DNA of 64,000 nt, taken from Kibdelosporangium philippinense. GTDB taxonomy: Bacteria > Actinomycetota > Actinomycetes > Mycobacteriales > Pseudonocardiaceae. Positions 17,330 to 26,106 of this stretch are shown in pieces. The stretch lies in NCBI RefSeq assembly GCF_021390435.2, contig NZ_JAJVCN010000001.1:2108001-2172000 (forward strand). Direction: 5' to 3'. Below the pieces are notes generated by a model. It was given only the letters and a program-made list of their open reading frames with translations, was not told the origin of the DNA and searched no databases. The first letter of the stretch is position 1, and the number at the start of each line of letters is the position of its first letter. A program made the translations under genes and the position numbers.

Positions 17330-17562
17330 GTGGCCGCACAGGAGGTTCCGGACGCGGTACAGGGCTTGCTCGCCGTGGTCGTGGGCAACAACTGGCCCGA
17401 ATACAACGCCGCCGACCTGCAGGCGATGGCCTCACAATGGCGGGCCGCCGGTGAGCGGGTGGCCGGCGTCATCGCCCAGATCGAGACGGGTGCGGCGCAC
17501 GTCGAGCGTGGCCTGACTGGACCGGCTTACGAGGCGTTCCGCGGGTTCATCGCGCCGCTCAT
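17330..17562 (+). pseudogene. N-terminus of a second toxin-like (WXG100-like) protein, truncated by IS21
   Basis: From a GTG at 17330 the frame reads as an alpha-helical region with VPDAVQGLLAVVVGNNWPE, then a coiled amphipathic stretch (AMASQWRAAGERVAGVIA), ending at GFIAPLI. This matches the start of CpnT-like/polymorphic-toxin N-terminal domains. The homologous sequence stops exactly at the IS21 end (17563); the remaining codons to the stop near 17,635 are IS sequence. The rest of this toxin gene is not on the far side of the IS, so it has been lost or moved. Confidence 0.65.
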
Positions 17563-17615
17563 TGTGAACGATCACGTAATTCCCCAGGGCTGGTGCTCAT
17601 GTAATTCCCCAGGTC
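17563..17615 (+). repeat. IS21 left end with two terminal repeat units
   Basis: Two copies of a CACGTAATTCCCC-like motif (17572-17584 and about 17600-17612), inverted relative to the three at the right end. Confidence 0.8.
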
Positions 17616-17631
17616 CTGGCCTATGTGGAGT

Positions 17632-18405
17632 TTAGGCGGCGTCCTCCTTCCGGGTGGTGTTGGTGCGGCCGGTGGGCCGTTTCTTGGGGCGGTAGCTGGG
17701 TCCGTTCATGAAGACCTGGTGGCTGGTGTTGATGAGCCGGTCGAGCAGGCTCTCGGCGACGACGGGGTTGGGGAACAGTGGATACCAGTCCTGTGGTGCC
17801 CGGTTGCTGGTCAGGATCAGCGAGCGGCCGGTGCGTTCGGTGATCAGTTCGTAGAGGTCGTCGGCCTGGGTGGCGGTGAGCTCACGCATGCCGAAGTCGT
17901 CGAGGATGAGGATGTCCGGGCGGGTGAGCTCGCGTAGTCGTTTGTCCCAGGTGCGGTCGGCGTGCCCGCCGGCGAGATCGGCGAGCAGACGACTGGTCTT
18001 GAGGAACCGGACATCGGCGCCGTGACGGACTGCGAGATGCCCGAGTCCTTGCGCGATATGGGTTTTGCCGACCCCGACGGGTCCATAGAGGACGACTGAC
18101 TCGCCGGCGTGTAGCCAGCGCAGCGCGGCGAGGTCGCGGATCTGCGCGGCGGGCAGTTTGGGGCTGGCCGTGTAGTCGAACTCCTCGAGGGTGACCTGCT
18201 GCTCGAACCGGGCTCGGCGCAGCCGGCGGGTCATCGCCTGTTGTCCGAGGCGGGCGAGTTCGTCCTCGCAGAGCACCTGCAGGAACTCCAGATGACCGAG
18301 CTCACCGGCGCGGGCTTGGGCCAGACGGGTGTCGAGGGTGTCCAGCATCCCGGAGAGCTTCAGCGCCCGCAGCGTGTCGTCCAGTGCGTTCTTGATGATG
18401 GTCAC
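17632..18405 (-). CDS. istB: IS21 helper ATPase IstB
   Basis: AAA+ ATPase of 257 residues that assists the IstA transposase. The Walker A motif GPVGVGKTH lies near residue 110 and Walker B LILDDFG near 168, followed by ELITERTGRSLILTSN (sensor region). The ATG at 18405 overlaps the stop of istA (ATGA), the standard istA-istB coupling. The gene is intact although its partner is not, so the copy cannot transpose on its own unless IstA is supplied from elsewhere. Confidence 0.95.
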   Translation of the reverse strand: MTIIKNALDDTLRALKLSGMLDTLDTRLAQARAGELGHLEFLQVLCEDELARLGQQAMTRRLRRARFEQQVTLEEFDYTASPKLPAAQIRDLAALRWLHAGESVVLYGPVGVGKTHIAQGLGHLAVRHGADVRFLKTSRLLADLAGGHADRTWDKRLRELTRPDILILDDFGMRELTATQADDLYELITERTGRSLILTSNRAPQDWYPLFPNPVVAESLLDRLINTSHQVFMNGPSYRPKKRPTGRTNTTRKEDAA

Positions 18406-19310
18406 GACGCCGCTCCCGTCCCGGCCGAGTCGCCGGGTTCAACGGCATGGACGTCGTCGCAGTGGTCAGCGGGTTTGTCGCCGGGTATGTCGTTGCTGGT
18501 GGCCACTGGGGCCAAGGGCGCCGTCTCGGTGGCGGACAGGGGGACGACGTTGGCGAACAACCCGTCCGGGCCGTGCAGGAACGCCGCGGCACCGCCGTCG
18601 CCGGTGGGTCGCTCGGCGCCGATGTTCTCGGTGCCGGCGGCCAGAATCCCTTTGATAGTCCGGTAACTCGGGTCACCGACCTCGATCGCGCGGCGACACG
18701 CCGCCTCCAGACGTTCGGGCCCGTACTTGGTGGCCAGGCCCAGCACGCCCTGTGCGGCCCGCAACCGGAACAACGCGTTCACCGCAAGCAGGTCGGTGAT
18801 CACCGCGGTGCAGTGCTCACCGATCTCGCCCGCGCGTTGCCGGCACCAGACCGGGGTGCGCATCTGGAACGCGATCTTCTCCGGCGGATAATCCGCGGTG
18901 TCGGTCCGTTTCCCGCGCTCGAGCCATGGGTGGGTCTTGATCAGGGCGCCGTCGTGGAAGAACTGCACCACCGACCCCGCCTCCCGCGCATCCACTGTCG
19001 CGCCGAGGAACCGCCACGGAATCGAGTAGAGCGTGTGCCCCACCTTCGCGTGGATATCCGGGCCGACCTTGGCCGTCGACCAGGTGGCCAGCACGAACGG
19101 CGAAGTGGGCAACGCCGCCAGCGCGTCAGCCTCAGCCGCCTCGAACACCGACAACGGCGCCGCCCCACCCAACGGCCGACACGACCGGCGGCCGGCGACC
19201 TCCAGACACCATGTCACCGCGGCGGCCTGCATCTCCGGCAGCGAACCGAACTCCCGGCCGCGCCAGAACGAGTCGCGGATGTAGGGCATCGGACGTTCCA
19301 CCCGGGGTTT
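18402..19310 (-). pseudogene. istA: IstA transposase, C-terminal part (split)
   Basis: C-terminal two-fifths of an IS21 transposase. Homology begins at PRVERPMPYIRDSFWRG, right at the insertion point of a serine-recombinase element, and continues to the TGA that overlaps istB. The long open frame beyond 19,310 (to 19,622) belongs to the inserted element and is not IstA. The N-terminal part lies at 26107-26892. Joining Lys (26107-26109) to the Pro codon at 19305-19307 restores a continuous protein of about 563 residues. Confidence 0.85.
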
Positions 19311-19357
19311 GGACCGAGTCGTCGAATGCACCCGATGGAGCCGGTGAGCAACGAGTT

Positions 19358-19603
19358 GTGCGGGTGACGCATCCGTTCCATCCGTTGCGTGGGCAGGAGT
19401 TCGAGTTCGTGGCGCGCCGCAACAACTGGGGTGAGGATCGGGTCTGCTTCCATGATGAGCGCGGTGAGCTGAAGTCCCTGCCCACGGCTTGGACCGACGT
19501 GGTGGAGCCGGATCCGTTCGTGGTGATGGCGGCCGGCCGTTCGCCGTTCCGGATCCAGGACCTGCTCGCGTTGGCCGATGTGCTGGCGAGCCTGCGTCCC
19601 TGA
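19358..19603 (+). CDS. DUF5372-like (Y4bD-type) small protein of the serine-recombinase element
   Basis: Product of 81 residues beginning VRVTHPFHPLRGQEFEFVAR, with WGEDRVCFHDERG and then VVMAAGRSPFRIQDLLALAD. This run of motifs is what I associate with DUF5372/Y4bD-type proteins that travel with HTH proteins and serine recombinases. The GTG at 19358 is the first plausible start inside the element. The function is unknown; it is presumably part of the transfer or targeting machinery of the element. Confidence 0.65.
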   Translation: MRVTHPFHPLRGQEFEFVARRNNWGEDRVCFHDERGELKSLPTAWTDVVEPDPFVVMAAGRSPFRIQDLLALADVLASLRP

Positions 19604-19809
19604 CCGTCTGAGCTTGATCCACGTGTCAACCAGATTGCGCCGCGAATGTCAGGGCAACTATGCCGACAATGGTCATCATTCGTTGCTCACGGAGGCACAC
19701 GACCGAGTGAATAGCGGTTGTCCTGCTGGAGAAGTACAACATCGCATGGTTAGAGTCACCGCCCATCGCGTCAAAGTTAGATAGACAAGATCATGGTGGT
19801 GGAGCAGGC

Positions 19810-20295
19810 ATGGGCAGGCGACGGGCAGACCCGAAAGCCGAGACGTTGCGTGAGTCGCGAACACTGAACCCGCATCCGGAGTCGGTGGCCGACGAGCGGT
19901 TCACCGACTCGGAGTTCTTCGACGCCCGCGACCTCGTGCAAGTCAAGTACGAGATGGTGCGCCGGGTCGAAGTCGACGGTGTCTCGGTGACGACCGCGGC
20001 GGCGGCGTTCGGGTTCTCCCGGCAGAGCTACTACCAGGCCGCGGCCGCGGTGGCCGAGAGCGGACCAGCCGGCCTGGTTCCCGCCAAACCGGGGCCCAAG
20101 GGTCCGCGCAAACTCACCGACGAGGTCGTCGACCATCTCGAGGAACTCCTGGCCGCCGACCCCACGCTGCGATCGTCGGCGCTAGCAGAGCTGATCCAGC
20201 AGCGGTTCGGCACGCGCGTGCACCCACGCTCGATCGAGCGGGCGCTGGCTCGCCGCCACACGGAATCCAAGGAGCGACCCAAAAGCAGCCCCTGA
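19810..20295 (+). CDS. Helix-turn-helix protein of the serine-recombinase element
   Basis: 161 residues. After a charged N-terminus (GRRRADPKAETLRESRTLNP) comes a transposase-type helix-turn-helix: VKYEMVRRVEVDGVSV then AAAFGFSRQSYYQAAAAVAE (about residues 40-80). A second winged segment SALAELIQQRFGTRVHPRSIERALAR (about 125-150) is like those in IS3/IS481 transposases. There is no DDE core, so it is a DNA-binding accessory, not a transposase. GGAG lies just before the ATG at 19810. Preceding bases 19604-19809 contain no gene. Confidence 0.75.
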   Translation: MGRRRADPKAETLRESRTLNPHPESVADERFTDSEFFDARDLVQVKYEMVRRVEVDGVSVTTAAAAFGFSRQSYYQAAAAVAESGPAGLVPAKPGPKGPRKLTDEVVDHLEELLAADPTLRSSALAELIQQRFGTRVHPRSIERALARRHTESKERPKSSP

Positions 20296-20350
20296 CATCC
20301 CCACCCACGGCGCGGACACCGCCGCGCGATACGAAGAACTACGCGCGGCG

Positions 20351-20659
20351 GTGCTGTCCGGCCACGGCGAGGGATGGCGGCTGGGCTGGGGCGTGCTGAC
20401 CGGCCGCGGCATGGCTGCCTGGACCACGGCGCAACAACAGATTCCCGTTGCCGCACAACAGGATCCAGAACCTCGCCCCGCCCCGACGACGGCCGCGCTG
20501 ACCGGCCATGCCACCGAACTGGTGCGGGTGTTGGCCGGCATGGCACTGGCAGCGCTGCGGCCCGAACACGATCACCCCGCACGCGATCAAGGAGAAGACT
20601 GTGAACACCAGCGCCGCCAGCGCGGCGGGCAAGGTCACCCACGAGCACCTGCGGCGTGA
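20351..20659 (+). CDS. Small hypothetical protein of the serine-recombinase element
   Basis: About 102 residues from the GTG at 20351, although the frame is open further upstream to the end of the HTH gene (giving THGADTAARYEELRAAVL before it), so the true start may be earlier. It has an amphipathic segment GWRLGWGVLTGRGMAAWTTA and a Leu/Ala-rich helix near the middle. It overlaps the start of the recombinase gene by 59 bases. Proteins of this kind often sit between the HTH gene and the recombinase in such elements; the function is unknown. Confidence 0.55.
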   Translation: MLSGHGEGWRLGWGVLTGRGMAAWTTAQQQIPVAAQQDPEPRPAPTTAALTGHATELVRVLAGMALAALRPEHDHPARDQGEDCEHQRRQRGGQGHPRAPAA

Positions 20660-21053
20660 CGCCTACCTCTATGTCCGTCAATCCACGCTGAAACAGGTCC
20701 TGTCCAACACCGAGTCGACCGCGCGGCAGTACGCGCTGCGCGGCCGGGCGGTCGCACTCGGCTGGGCCGAGTCGCAGATCATCGTCATCGATACCGACCA
20801 GGGCCAGTCCGGCGCCTCAGCCGCGGACCGGGAAGGGTTCCAGCGACTGGTCGCCGATGTCGGCATGGGACACGCCGGGATCGTGCTCGGGTTGGAAGTT
20901 TCCCGGCTGGTCCGCAACAACACCGACTGGCACCGGTTACTGGAGATCTGCGCGCTGGCTGGCACCCTCATCCTGGACGAGGACGGCCTTTATGACCCGG
21001 CGAACTTCAACGACCGGCTCCTGCTCGGTCTCAAAGGGACAATGTCGGAGGCC
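20601..21053 (+). pseudogene. Large serine recombinase, N-terminal part (split by RIT element)
   Basis: Catalytic N-terminus of a resolvase/invertase-type recombinase. The GTG at 20601 follows AAGGAGAAG. The product reads AYLYVRQSTLKQV, with the nucleophilic Ser in VRQST, then GLEVSRLVRNNTDWHRLLEIC and DRLLLGLKGTMSEA, the standard end of the catalytic domain. The homologous sequence stops after GCC at 21051-21053, where the RIT element begins. It continues in frame at 24454 (ELHFLKARLRGG). Removing 3,400 bp restores a protein of about 698 residues. As it stands the frame continues into the element to 21161. Confidence 0.9.
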
Positions 21054-21073
21054 TTATGTGGACGTCCACATAA
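21054..21073. repeat. 20-bp perfect palindrome at the left end of the RIT element
   Basis: TTATGTGGAC followed directly by its reverse complement. It separates the host gene from the left terminal repeat and may mark the strand-exchange site. Confidence 0.9.
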
Positions 21074-21155
21074 AGCTTCCTATGCGAACCCGTCCGTTAT
21101 GCCGACCTGGCGGGGGAAGTTGTTTGCTCCCAGCAAAATCTGGCTACCAAGTTCG
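21074..21155 (+). repeat. RIT left terminal inverted repeat (82 bp)
   Basis: Exact reverse complement of 24372-24453. It begins AGCTTCCTATGCG. The third recombinase gene stops 7 bp inside it. Confidence 0.95.
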
Positions 21156-21161
21156 TTATAG

Positions 21162-22154
21162 TCACAGACCGTTGAGGAACGCGAGGATGGTGTCGGGGGG
21201 TTGGTAGCGGCCTGGTGGTGCGTCGCGGGGTGCGGTTCGGGCCAACGCCCGCTCCTTGAGTGCAAGATCGGCATGGATGTAAACCTGCGTGGTGGCCGTG
21301 TTTTCGTGTCCCATCCACAACGCGATGACGGAGATGTCAACACCGGCGTGGAGCAGCCGCATCGCGGCGGAGTGCCGCAGGACGTGAGGTGAGATCTTCT
21401 TCTCACCCAAGGTGGGACAGGATCGCGCTGCAGTGGCTGCATGTATGGAAACCCGGCGCTGCAAGGCATCCCGGCTCATGGGGCCGCCGCGGCGGGTCGG
21501 AAACAACGGGTCGGCAGGCAAACCAGCGCGTTCGGCAAGCCAGGCACGAAGCACCATGACGGCGCCAGCGGTGAGTGGGGTAATCCGCTGTTTTCTGCCC
21601 TTGCCCAGACAACTGACGTGCGCGCCGGTGCCCAGGTGGAGATCACTGATCCTCAGGCGGGTGAGTTCGGTGGCGCGCAGCCCGGTCTGGCAGGCCAGCA
21701 TGAGCAGGGCGTGGTCGCGGCGTCCGGTCCAGTTGCTCGGGTCCGGGGCGGCCAGCAGCGCGGTGATCTCGTCCTCGGTGAGGTAGGTGATCAGGGTGCG
21801 GTCGAACCGTTTGGGTGGGATTGCCAGGACCCGCTGGATGACCGCGGCCTGGTCGGGATGGTGCAGCGCTGCGTAGCGGAACAGCGAGTGGATGGCTGCC
21901 AGTCGGGCGTTGCGGGTGCGGACGCTGTTGCCGCGGTCGGTTTCCAGATGGGTCAGGAACGCGCCGATCAGCGGAGCGTCCAGATCGGTGATGTCCATAG
22001 TGGAGGGTTGTTTGCCGGTCTGTTTCTCGGTGAAGATCAGCAATAGCTTGGCGGTGTCGCGGTAGGCGGCGATCGTGTGGCCGCTGGCCTGGCGTTGCCG
22101 GGCCAGTCGGTCGGTGAAGAATGCTTGCAGGGTCGGGGCCAGAGTGCCGCTCAT
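21162..22154 (-). CDS. Tyrosine recombinase, third gene of the RIT trio
   Basis: 330 residues from the ATG at 22154, which overlaps the TGA of the preceding recombinase gene (ATGA). The N-terminal SAM-like arm-binding domain (MSGTLAPTLQAFFTDRLARQ) is followed by the catalytic domain with TGLRATELTRL (first Arg), HVLRHSAAMRLL (His-x-x-Arg) and the nucleophile in TTQVYIHADLALKE. The frame is open upstream to 22511, but that part is a shadow of the second recombinase gene. It acts with the other two recombinases in site-specific integration of the element. Confidence 0.9.
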   Translation of the reverse strand: MSGTLAPTLQAFFTDRLARQRQASGHTIAAYRDTAKLLLIFTEKQTGKQPSTMDITDLDAPLIGAFLTHLETDRGNSVRTRNARLAAIHSLFRYAALHHPDQAAVIQRVLAIPPKRFDRTLITYLTEDEITALLAAPDPSNWTGRRDHALLMLACQTGLRATELTRLRISDLHLGTGAHVSCLGKGRKQRITPLTAGAVMVLRAWLAERAGLPADPLFPTRRGGPMSRDALQRRVSIHAATAARSCPTLGEKKISPHVLRHSAAMRLLHAGVDISVIALWMGHENTATTQVYIHADLALKERALARTAPRDAPPGRYQPPDTILAFLNGL

Positions 22155-23092
22155 GCGCCACCTGCCAGGTGTTCGGCCAGGCGCTGCCCGGCCAGGGCCA
22201 TCAGTTCCGGTGCGGCAGAGAGGTACCAAAATGTGTGTTTCGGGTCGGTGTGGCCCAGGTAGGTCGACAGCCTGGGCATCATGGCCGGGATGTCGGCGCC
22301 CTGGCGGTACCAGTCCAGCACGGTCGCGACCGCAAAACTGTGCCGGAGGTCGTGGATTCGTGGCCGGCAGGACGCTGAGCGGCGTGTGATCCCGCACCCC
22401 TCGGCCAGGCGGGCGAAGACAAGGCTGATGTTGCTGTGTAGCAACCGTGTCCCCCTGCTGGAGAGCAACAGTGCTGGGCTGGCCGGTCGTGGCAGCCGTT
22501 CCTGCCGACACTGTCGATAGCGGGTCAGGGCTCGCATCGCGCTGGGGTGCAAGGGAACCAGGCGGTGTTTGCCGAACTTGGTGTCACGCACCATCAGCAA
22601 TTCGTGCTCGACGTCGAGATCCTCGTCATCAAGGGCGATCGCTTCACTGATCCGCAGGCCGCTGATCGCCAGCAGGCTGATCAGGCTTTGGTAGGTGGCG
22701 GCCCGAAGGCGCGGACGCAGCATGGCCGCGGCCTGGATGAGTGACCGGATCTCAGCCTCGGAATACAAGTACGGAGTAGCCCGGCAGGGCCCCACGGCGT
22801 GGATCACCCCGGCCGGCGGAACCTCCACACAGGGGTCAAGGCTGTGCAGGTAGGCGGCGAAGCCGCGCACCACGCTGACGCGGATCGCCAGCCAATGCAG
22901 GGATGTCCCAGCGGGTAGCGTCGCCCAGGCCAACGCGTTCTCGGTGGTGATGGTGTCGATGCCGTCGTGTTCGAGGTAGTCGACGAACTGACCCAGCAAG
23001 CGGCCGGCGTTGGCCAAGCGGAAACCCACAGCGCGACGCAAATCCAAGTAGTCCGCGAGCGCGCGGCGCAGCGGGGGACGTGACTGTGTCAT
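22151..23092 (-). CDS. Tyrosine recombinase, second gene of the RIT trio
   Basis: 313 residues. The ATG at 23092 overlaps the stop of the first recombinase gene and its own stop overlaps the start of the third. Catalytic residues are visible in SGLRISEAIALDDED (Arg), RIHDLRHSFAVATV (His-x-x-Arg) and LGHTDPKHTFWYLSAA (His/Trp and Tyr). The tight overlaps on both sides suggest the three proteins are made in fixed proportions. Confidence 0.9.
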   Translation of the reverse strand: MTQSRPPLRRALADYLDLRRAVGFRLANAGRLLGQFVDYLEHDGIDTITTENALAWATLPAGTSLHWLAIRVSVVRGFAAYLHSLDPCVEVPPAGVIHAVGPCRATPYLYSEAEIRSLIQAAAMLRPRLRAATYQSLISLLAISGLRISEAIALDDEDLDVEHELLMVRDTKFGKHRLVPLHPSAMRALTRYRQCRQERLPRPASPALLLSSRGTRLLHSNISLVFARLAEGCGITRRSASCRPRIHDLRHSFAVATVLDWYRQGADIPAMMPRLSTYLGHTDPKHTFWYLSAAPELMALAGQRLAEHLAGGA

Positions 23093-24306
23093 GCCGCCTC
23101 ACCTGGCCAAGGCCGGGCCAGTGCCCGTAGCGCCTCGGTATCAACCTTCGCGTAAATCGCGGTGGTCAGCGGGCGAACATGTCGTAGAGCTTGGCCGATG
23201 TCGCTCAGCGAGCCACCTCCACGCAGCATGGCGGTGGCCGCCGAGTGCCGCAGCCGATGAGCGTGCACCACGCCAATACCAGCCCGTCGGCCCGCGGAGG
23301 CCACCGCAGTCGTGACAGCGCCGGTGCTCAACGCCCGATACGGAGCCTGCGCACGAACGAACACCGTCCGGCCCTGGGCAGCGGCAGGGCGTCCGTTGCG
23401 CAGATAGGCGACGATCTTCTCCCCGACATCAGCCGGCAGCGGCATCCGATCACGCCGATTACCCTTGCCCCACACCGTGATCTCACCGAGTCGCCAGTCG
23501 ATGTCGTCTAATCCCAACGCGGCGACTTCACCAGCGCGCAGCCCGAGCCGAAACAGCAACGTGAGGATCGCCAGATCCCGCCGCCCTGTCGAGGTCTGCT
23601 GATCACACGAGGCCAGCAACGCGACCACCTGGTCGGCTTCCAGCGCTTGAGGCAGACCTCTCAGCGTCCAGCCCGCTACCGAAGGCACGGCTGTGGCCAG
23701 CGGCTGGTCGATGACACCTTCCAGATACAGAAACGTAAGCAGGGACCGGAGAGCCGTCACGATCCGCTGAGCAGACCGAGGCCGCTTCCGACACTGCACC
23801 ACCACGAACGCGGCCACCTCACCCGCGGTCAAGCGCTCCAGATCAACGTCATCTTCGGTCTTGTTCGCCCTCTCTAGCAGGAACGGTTGTACCAGGCGCA
23901 CATTCAGCGCGACCGTCGTTTGGGCCAGTCCTCGCTCAGTGGTGAGGTAGTCGCGATAGCGGACCAGTAACTGCTCCACCGGGGTTGTCGCGGCCGCAGG
24001 GACCCACGCTGAAACCACCCCCAGATGCTGCAGGTAGCCCACCAGCGGCCGCAGCGCTCGTGCGGTGCGCTCGTTGACGTAGCCGGCCGCGCGGCGGTAA
24101 ACGAAGTAGGTATCCACCGTCGCGGGGGTCAACTCCGACGTCTCCAGACCCTCCCGAGCCAGCCATCGGCTCAGGTGCGCCATCAACCGCACATGCGCCG
24201 CCGCGGTCAGCGGCGTGTAACCCAATCGCTCCAGCTCAGCCCGGTAACCATCAGCATAAGGAGCTAACGGTAGGCACACCCGAGCCCAACACGGAACTGT
24301 CGTCAT
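23089..24306 (-). CDS. Tyrosine recombinase, first gene of the RIT trio
   Basis: 405 residues from the ATG at 24306, chosen because GAGGAGAAGG lies just upstream and the next start in frame would begin inside the terminal repeat. The N-terminal core-binding domain contains AELERLGYTPLTAAAHVRLMAH. The catalytic domain shows LGLRAGEVAALGLDD (Arg), AHRLRHSAATAML (His-x-x-Arg) and AIYAKVDTEALRAL (Tyr). It is the longest member of the trio, as is usual for the first RIT gene. Confidence 0.9.
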   Translation of the reverse strand: MTTVPCWARVCLPLAPYADGYRAELERLGYTPLTAAAHVRLMAHLSRWLAREGLETSELTPATVDTYFVYRRAAGYVNERTARALRPLVGYLQHLGVVSAWVPAAATTPVEQLLVRYRDYLTTERGLAQTTVALNVRLVQPFLLERANKTEDDVDLERLTAGEVAAFVVVQCRKRPRSAQRIVTALRSLLTFLYLEGVIDQPLATAVPSVAGWTLRGLPQALEADQVVALLASCDQQTSTGRRDLAILTLLFRLGLRAGEVAALGLDDIDWRLGEITVWGKGNRRDRMPLPADVGEKIVAYLRNGRPAAAQGRTVFVRAQAPYRALSTGAVTTAVASAGRRAGIGVVHAHRLRHSAATAMLRGGGSLSDIGQALRHVRPLTTAIYAKVDTEALRALARPWPGEAA

Positions 24307-24371
24307 GACCTTCTCCTCTCCATCAAGGTGTTGAGCGAAAAGGAGACGCTGATCAAGGACGCTGATTACGC

Positions 24372-24453
24372 CGAACTTGGTAGCCAGATTTTGCTGGGAG
24401 CAAACAACTTCCCCCGCCAGGTCGGCATAACGGACGGGTTCGCATAGGAAGCT
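24372..24453 (-). repeat. RIT right terminal inverted repeat (82 bp)
   Basis: Exact reverse complement of 21074-21155; directly followed by the resumed serine recombinase frame at 24454. Confidence 0.95.
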
Positions 24454-26097
24454 GAACTGCATTTCCTCAAAGCGCGGTTGCGGGGCGGGGTGTTGTCCAA
24501 GGCCCGACGCGGCGAACTGGTCCAGCCGCTGCCGGTCGGCCTGGTCTATGACCCCGTCGGCAACGTCGTGCTCGACCCCGATGCCAGTGTCCAGGGGCCG
24601 GTGGCGCGCGTGTTCAGCACGTTCACCGCCACCGGCTCAGCGCTGGCCGTGGTCAAGGCATTCACCGCCGACAGTCTGCTGTTCCCCCGCAGACTGAAAA
24701 CAGGCCCGCGCAAGGGCGAGCTGGTCTGGGGCCAGCTTCAGCACTCCCGCGTCCTGCAAGTACTGCACAACCCGCGTTACGCCGGTGCGTTCTTCTACGG
24801 CCGTCACACGCACGGCCGCGGCCCCGGCGGCACGACGACCACTCGTCTCCTGCCGCGTGAGGAGTGGACGGTGCTGATCACCGACTCCCATCCCGGCTAC
24901 ATCAGCTGGGAACAGTTCGAGGCCAACCAGGCCCGCCTGGCCGCCAACGCCACCGCCCACGGCAACGACCGCCGCGCCAGCCCACCCCGCGAAGGCCCCG
25001 CCCTGCTGCAAGGACTGGTGATCTGCGGCAAGTGCGGCGGCCGGATGACCGTGCGCTACCACACCCGCAAAGGCAACCACGTCCCCGAATACGTCTGCCA
25101 ATCCGAGGGCATCCAGCACGGAAAGATGATCTGCCAACGCATCCCCGGCGCCGGGATCGACGCCGCGGTGAGCCGGTTTCTCCTCGACACTGTCACTCCG
25201 CTGGCGCTGGAAACCGCCCTCGCGGTCGCCGACGAGCTCACCGCCCGAGCCGACGAGGCTGACCGCATCCGCGCCACCGCCGTGAAGCGCGCCCAATACC
25301 ACGCAGACCTGGCCCGCCGCCGCTACCTCGCGGTCGACCCCGCCAACCGGCTGGTCGCCGACCAACTCGAAGCCGCCTGGAACGCCACACTGCGCGAACT
25401 CAACGAAGCCACCGACACCTATCAACGCGCCCGCACCGGGCAAACCGGTCCACTGAGCCAAACACAGCGCGACGCCGTCACCGCACTGGCCGCAGACTTC
25501 CCCGCACTCTGGAACAACCCGGCCACCCCAATGCGGGAACGCAAACGCATCGCCCGCCTGCTGCTGACCGACATCACCCTCGCCCGAACCGACAACATCA
25601 CCGTCCACATCAGACTCCGAGGAGGCCAGGACCACACCCTGACATTGCCGCTCCCGTTGGCCTCATGGCAAATCCGCCAGACTCCGACCGAAGTGGTCTC
25701 GGCGATCGACACCCTGCTGGAGGAACACACCGACTCCGAGATCGCCGCCATCCTCACCAGCAAGGGCATGGTCAGCGGCACCGGCCAGCCCTTGCACGCC
25801 CGGCTCATCCGCCAAAACGGAAAGGCCTACCACCTACGCAGCCACACCCAGCGCCTGCGCGACGAAGGACTGCTCACCCTCAACGACATCGCACGCCACC
25901 TCGGAGTCGGCACCAGCACCGTCAAAACCTGGCGCAACCAAGGGCTGCTCACCGGCCGCCGAGCCAACGACAAGAACGAATACCTCTACCAACTCCCCAG
26001 CCCCGACATCGCCCGCCCACGACGCGGACGACCACCCCGCAAACCAGCCCCACCCACCGAAACAACCACCACATCAACCACAAGGAGCGCAGTCTGA
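24454..26097 (+). pseudogene. Large serine recombinase, C-terminal part (split by RIT element)
   Basis: Continues the recombinase begun at 20601. From ELHFLKARLRGGVLSKARRG it runs through the recombinase domain, a zinc-ribbon (LVICGKCGGRMTVRYH...YVCQSEG...ICQRI), a long coiled-coil region and a C-terminal MerR-like helix-turn-helix (DIARHLGVGTSTVKTWRNQG). The stop is at 26095-26097, eight bases before the right junction core. A TTG at 24478 could start a truncated DNA-binding protein, but it would lack the catalytic domain. Confidence 0.9.
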
Positions 26098-26106
26098 TGC
26101 CAACTG

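Larger units (their letters stand above)
21054..24453 (-). mobile_element. RIT-type element (three tyrosine recombinases) with 82-bp terminal inverted repeats
   Basis: A 3,400-bp insertion in the serine recombinase gene. It contains three overlapping tyrosine recombinase genes on the minus strand, bounded by perfect 82-bp inverted repeats (21074-21155 and 24372-24453). A 20-bp perfect palindrome (21054-21073) lies outside the left repeat and has no counterpart on the right. This is the organisation of recombinase-in-trio (RIT) elements. No obvious target duplication is visible. Confidence 0.9.

Noticed and set aside
18447..19367. 306-codon plus-strand frame opposite istA
   Set aside because: Shadow of the istA C-terminal part, which is in frame with the conserved PRVERPMPY segment.
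24637..25635. 332-codon minus-strand frame
   Set aside because: Opposite the serine recombinase C-terminus, which has a zinc ribbon and helix-turn-helix on the plus strand.
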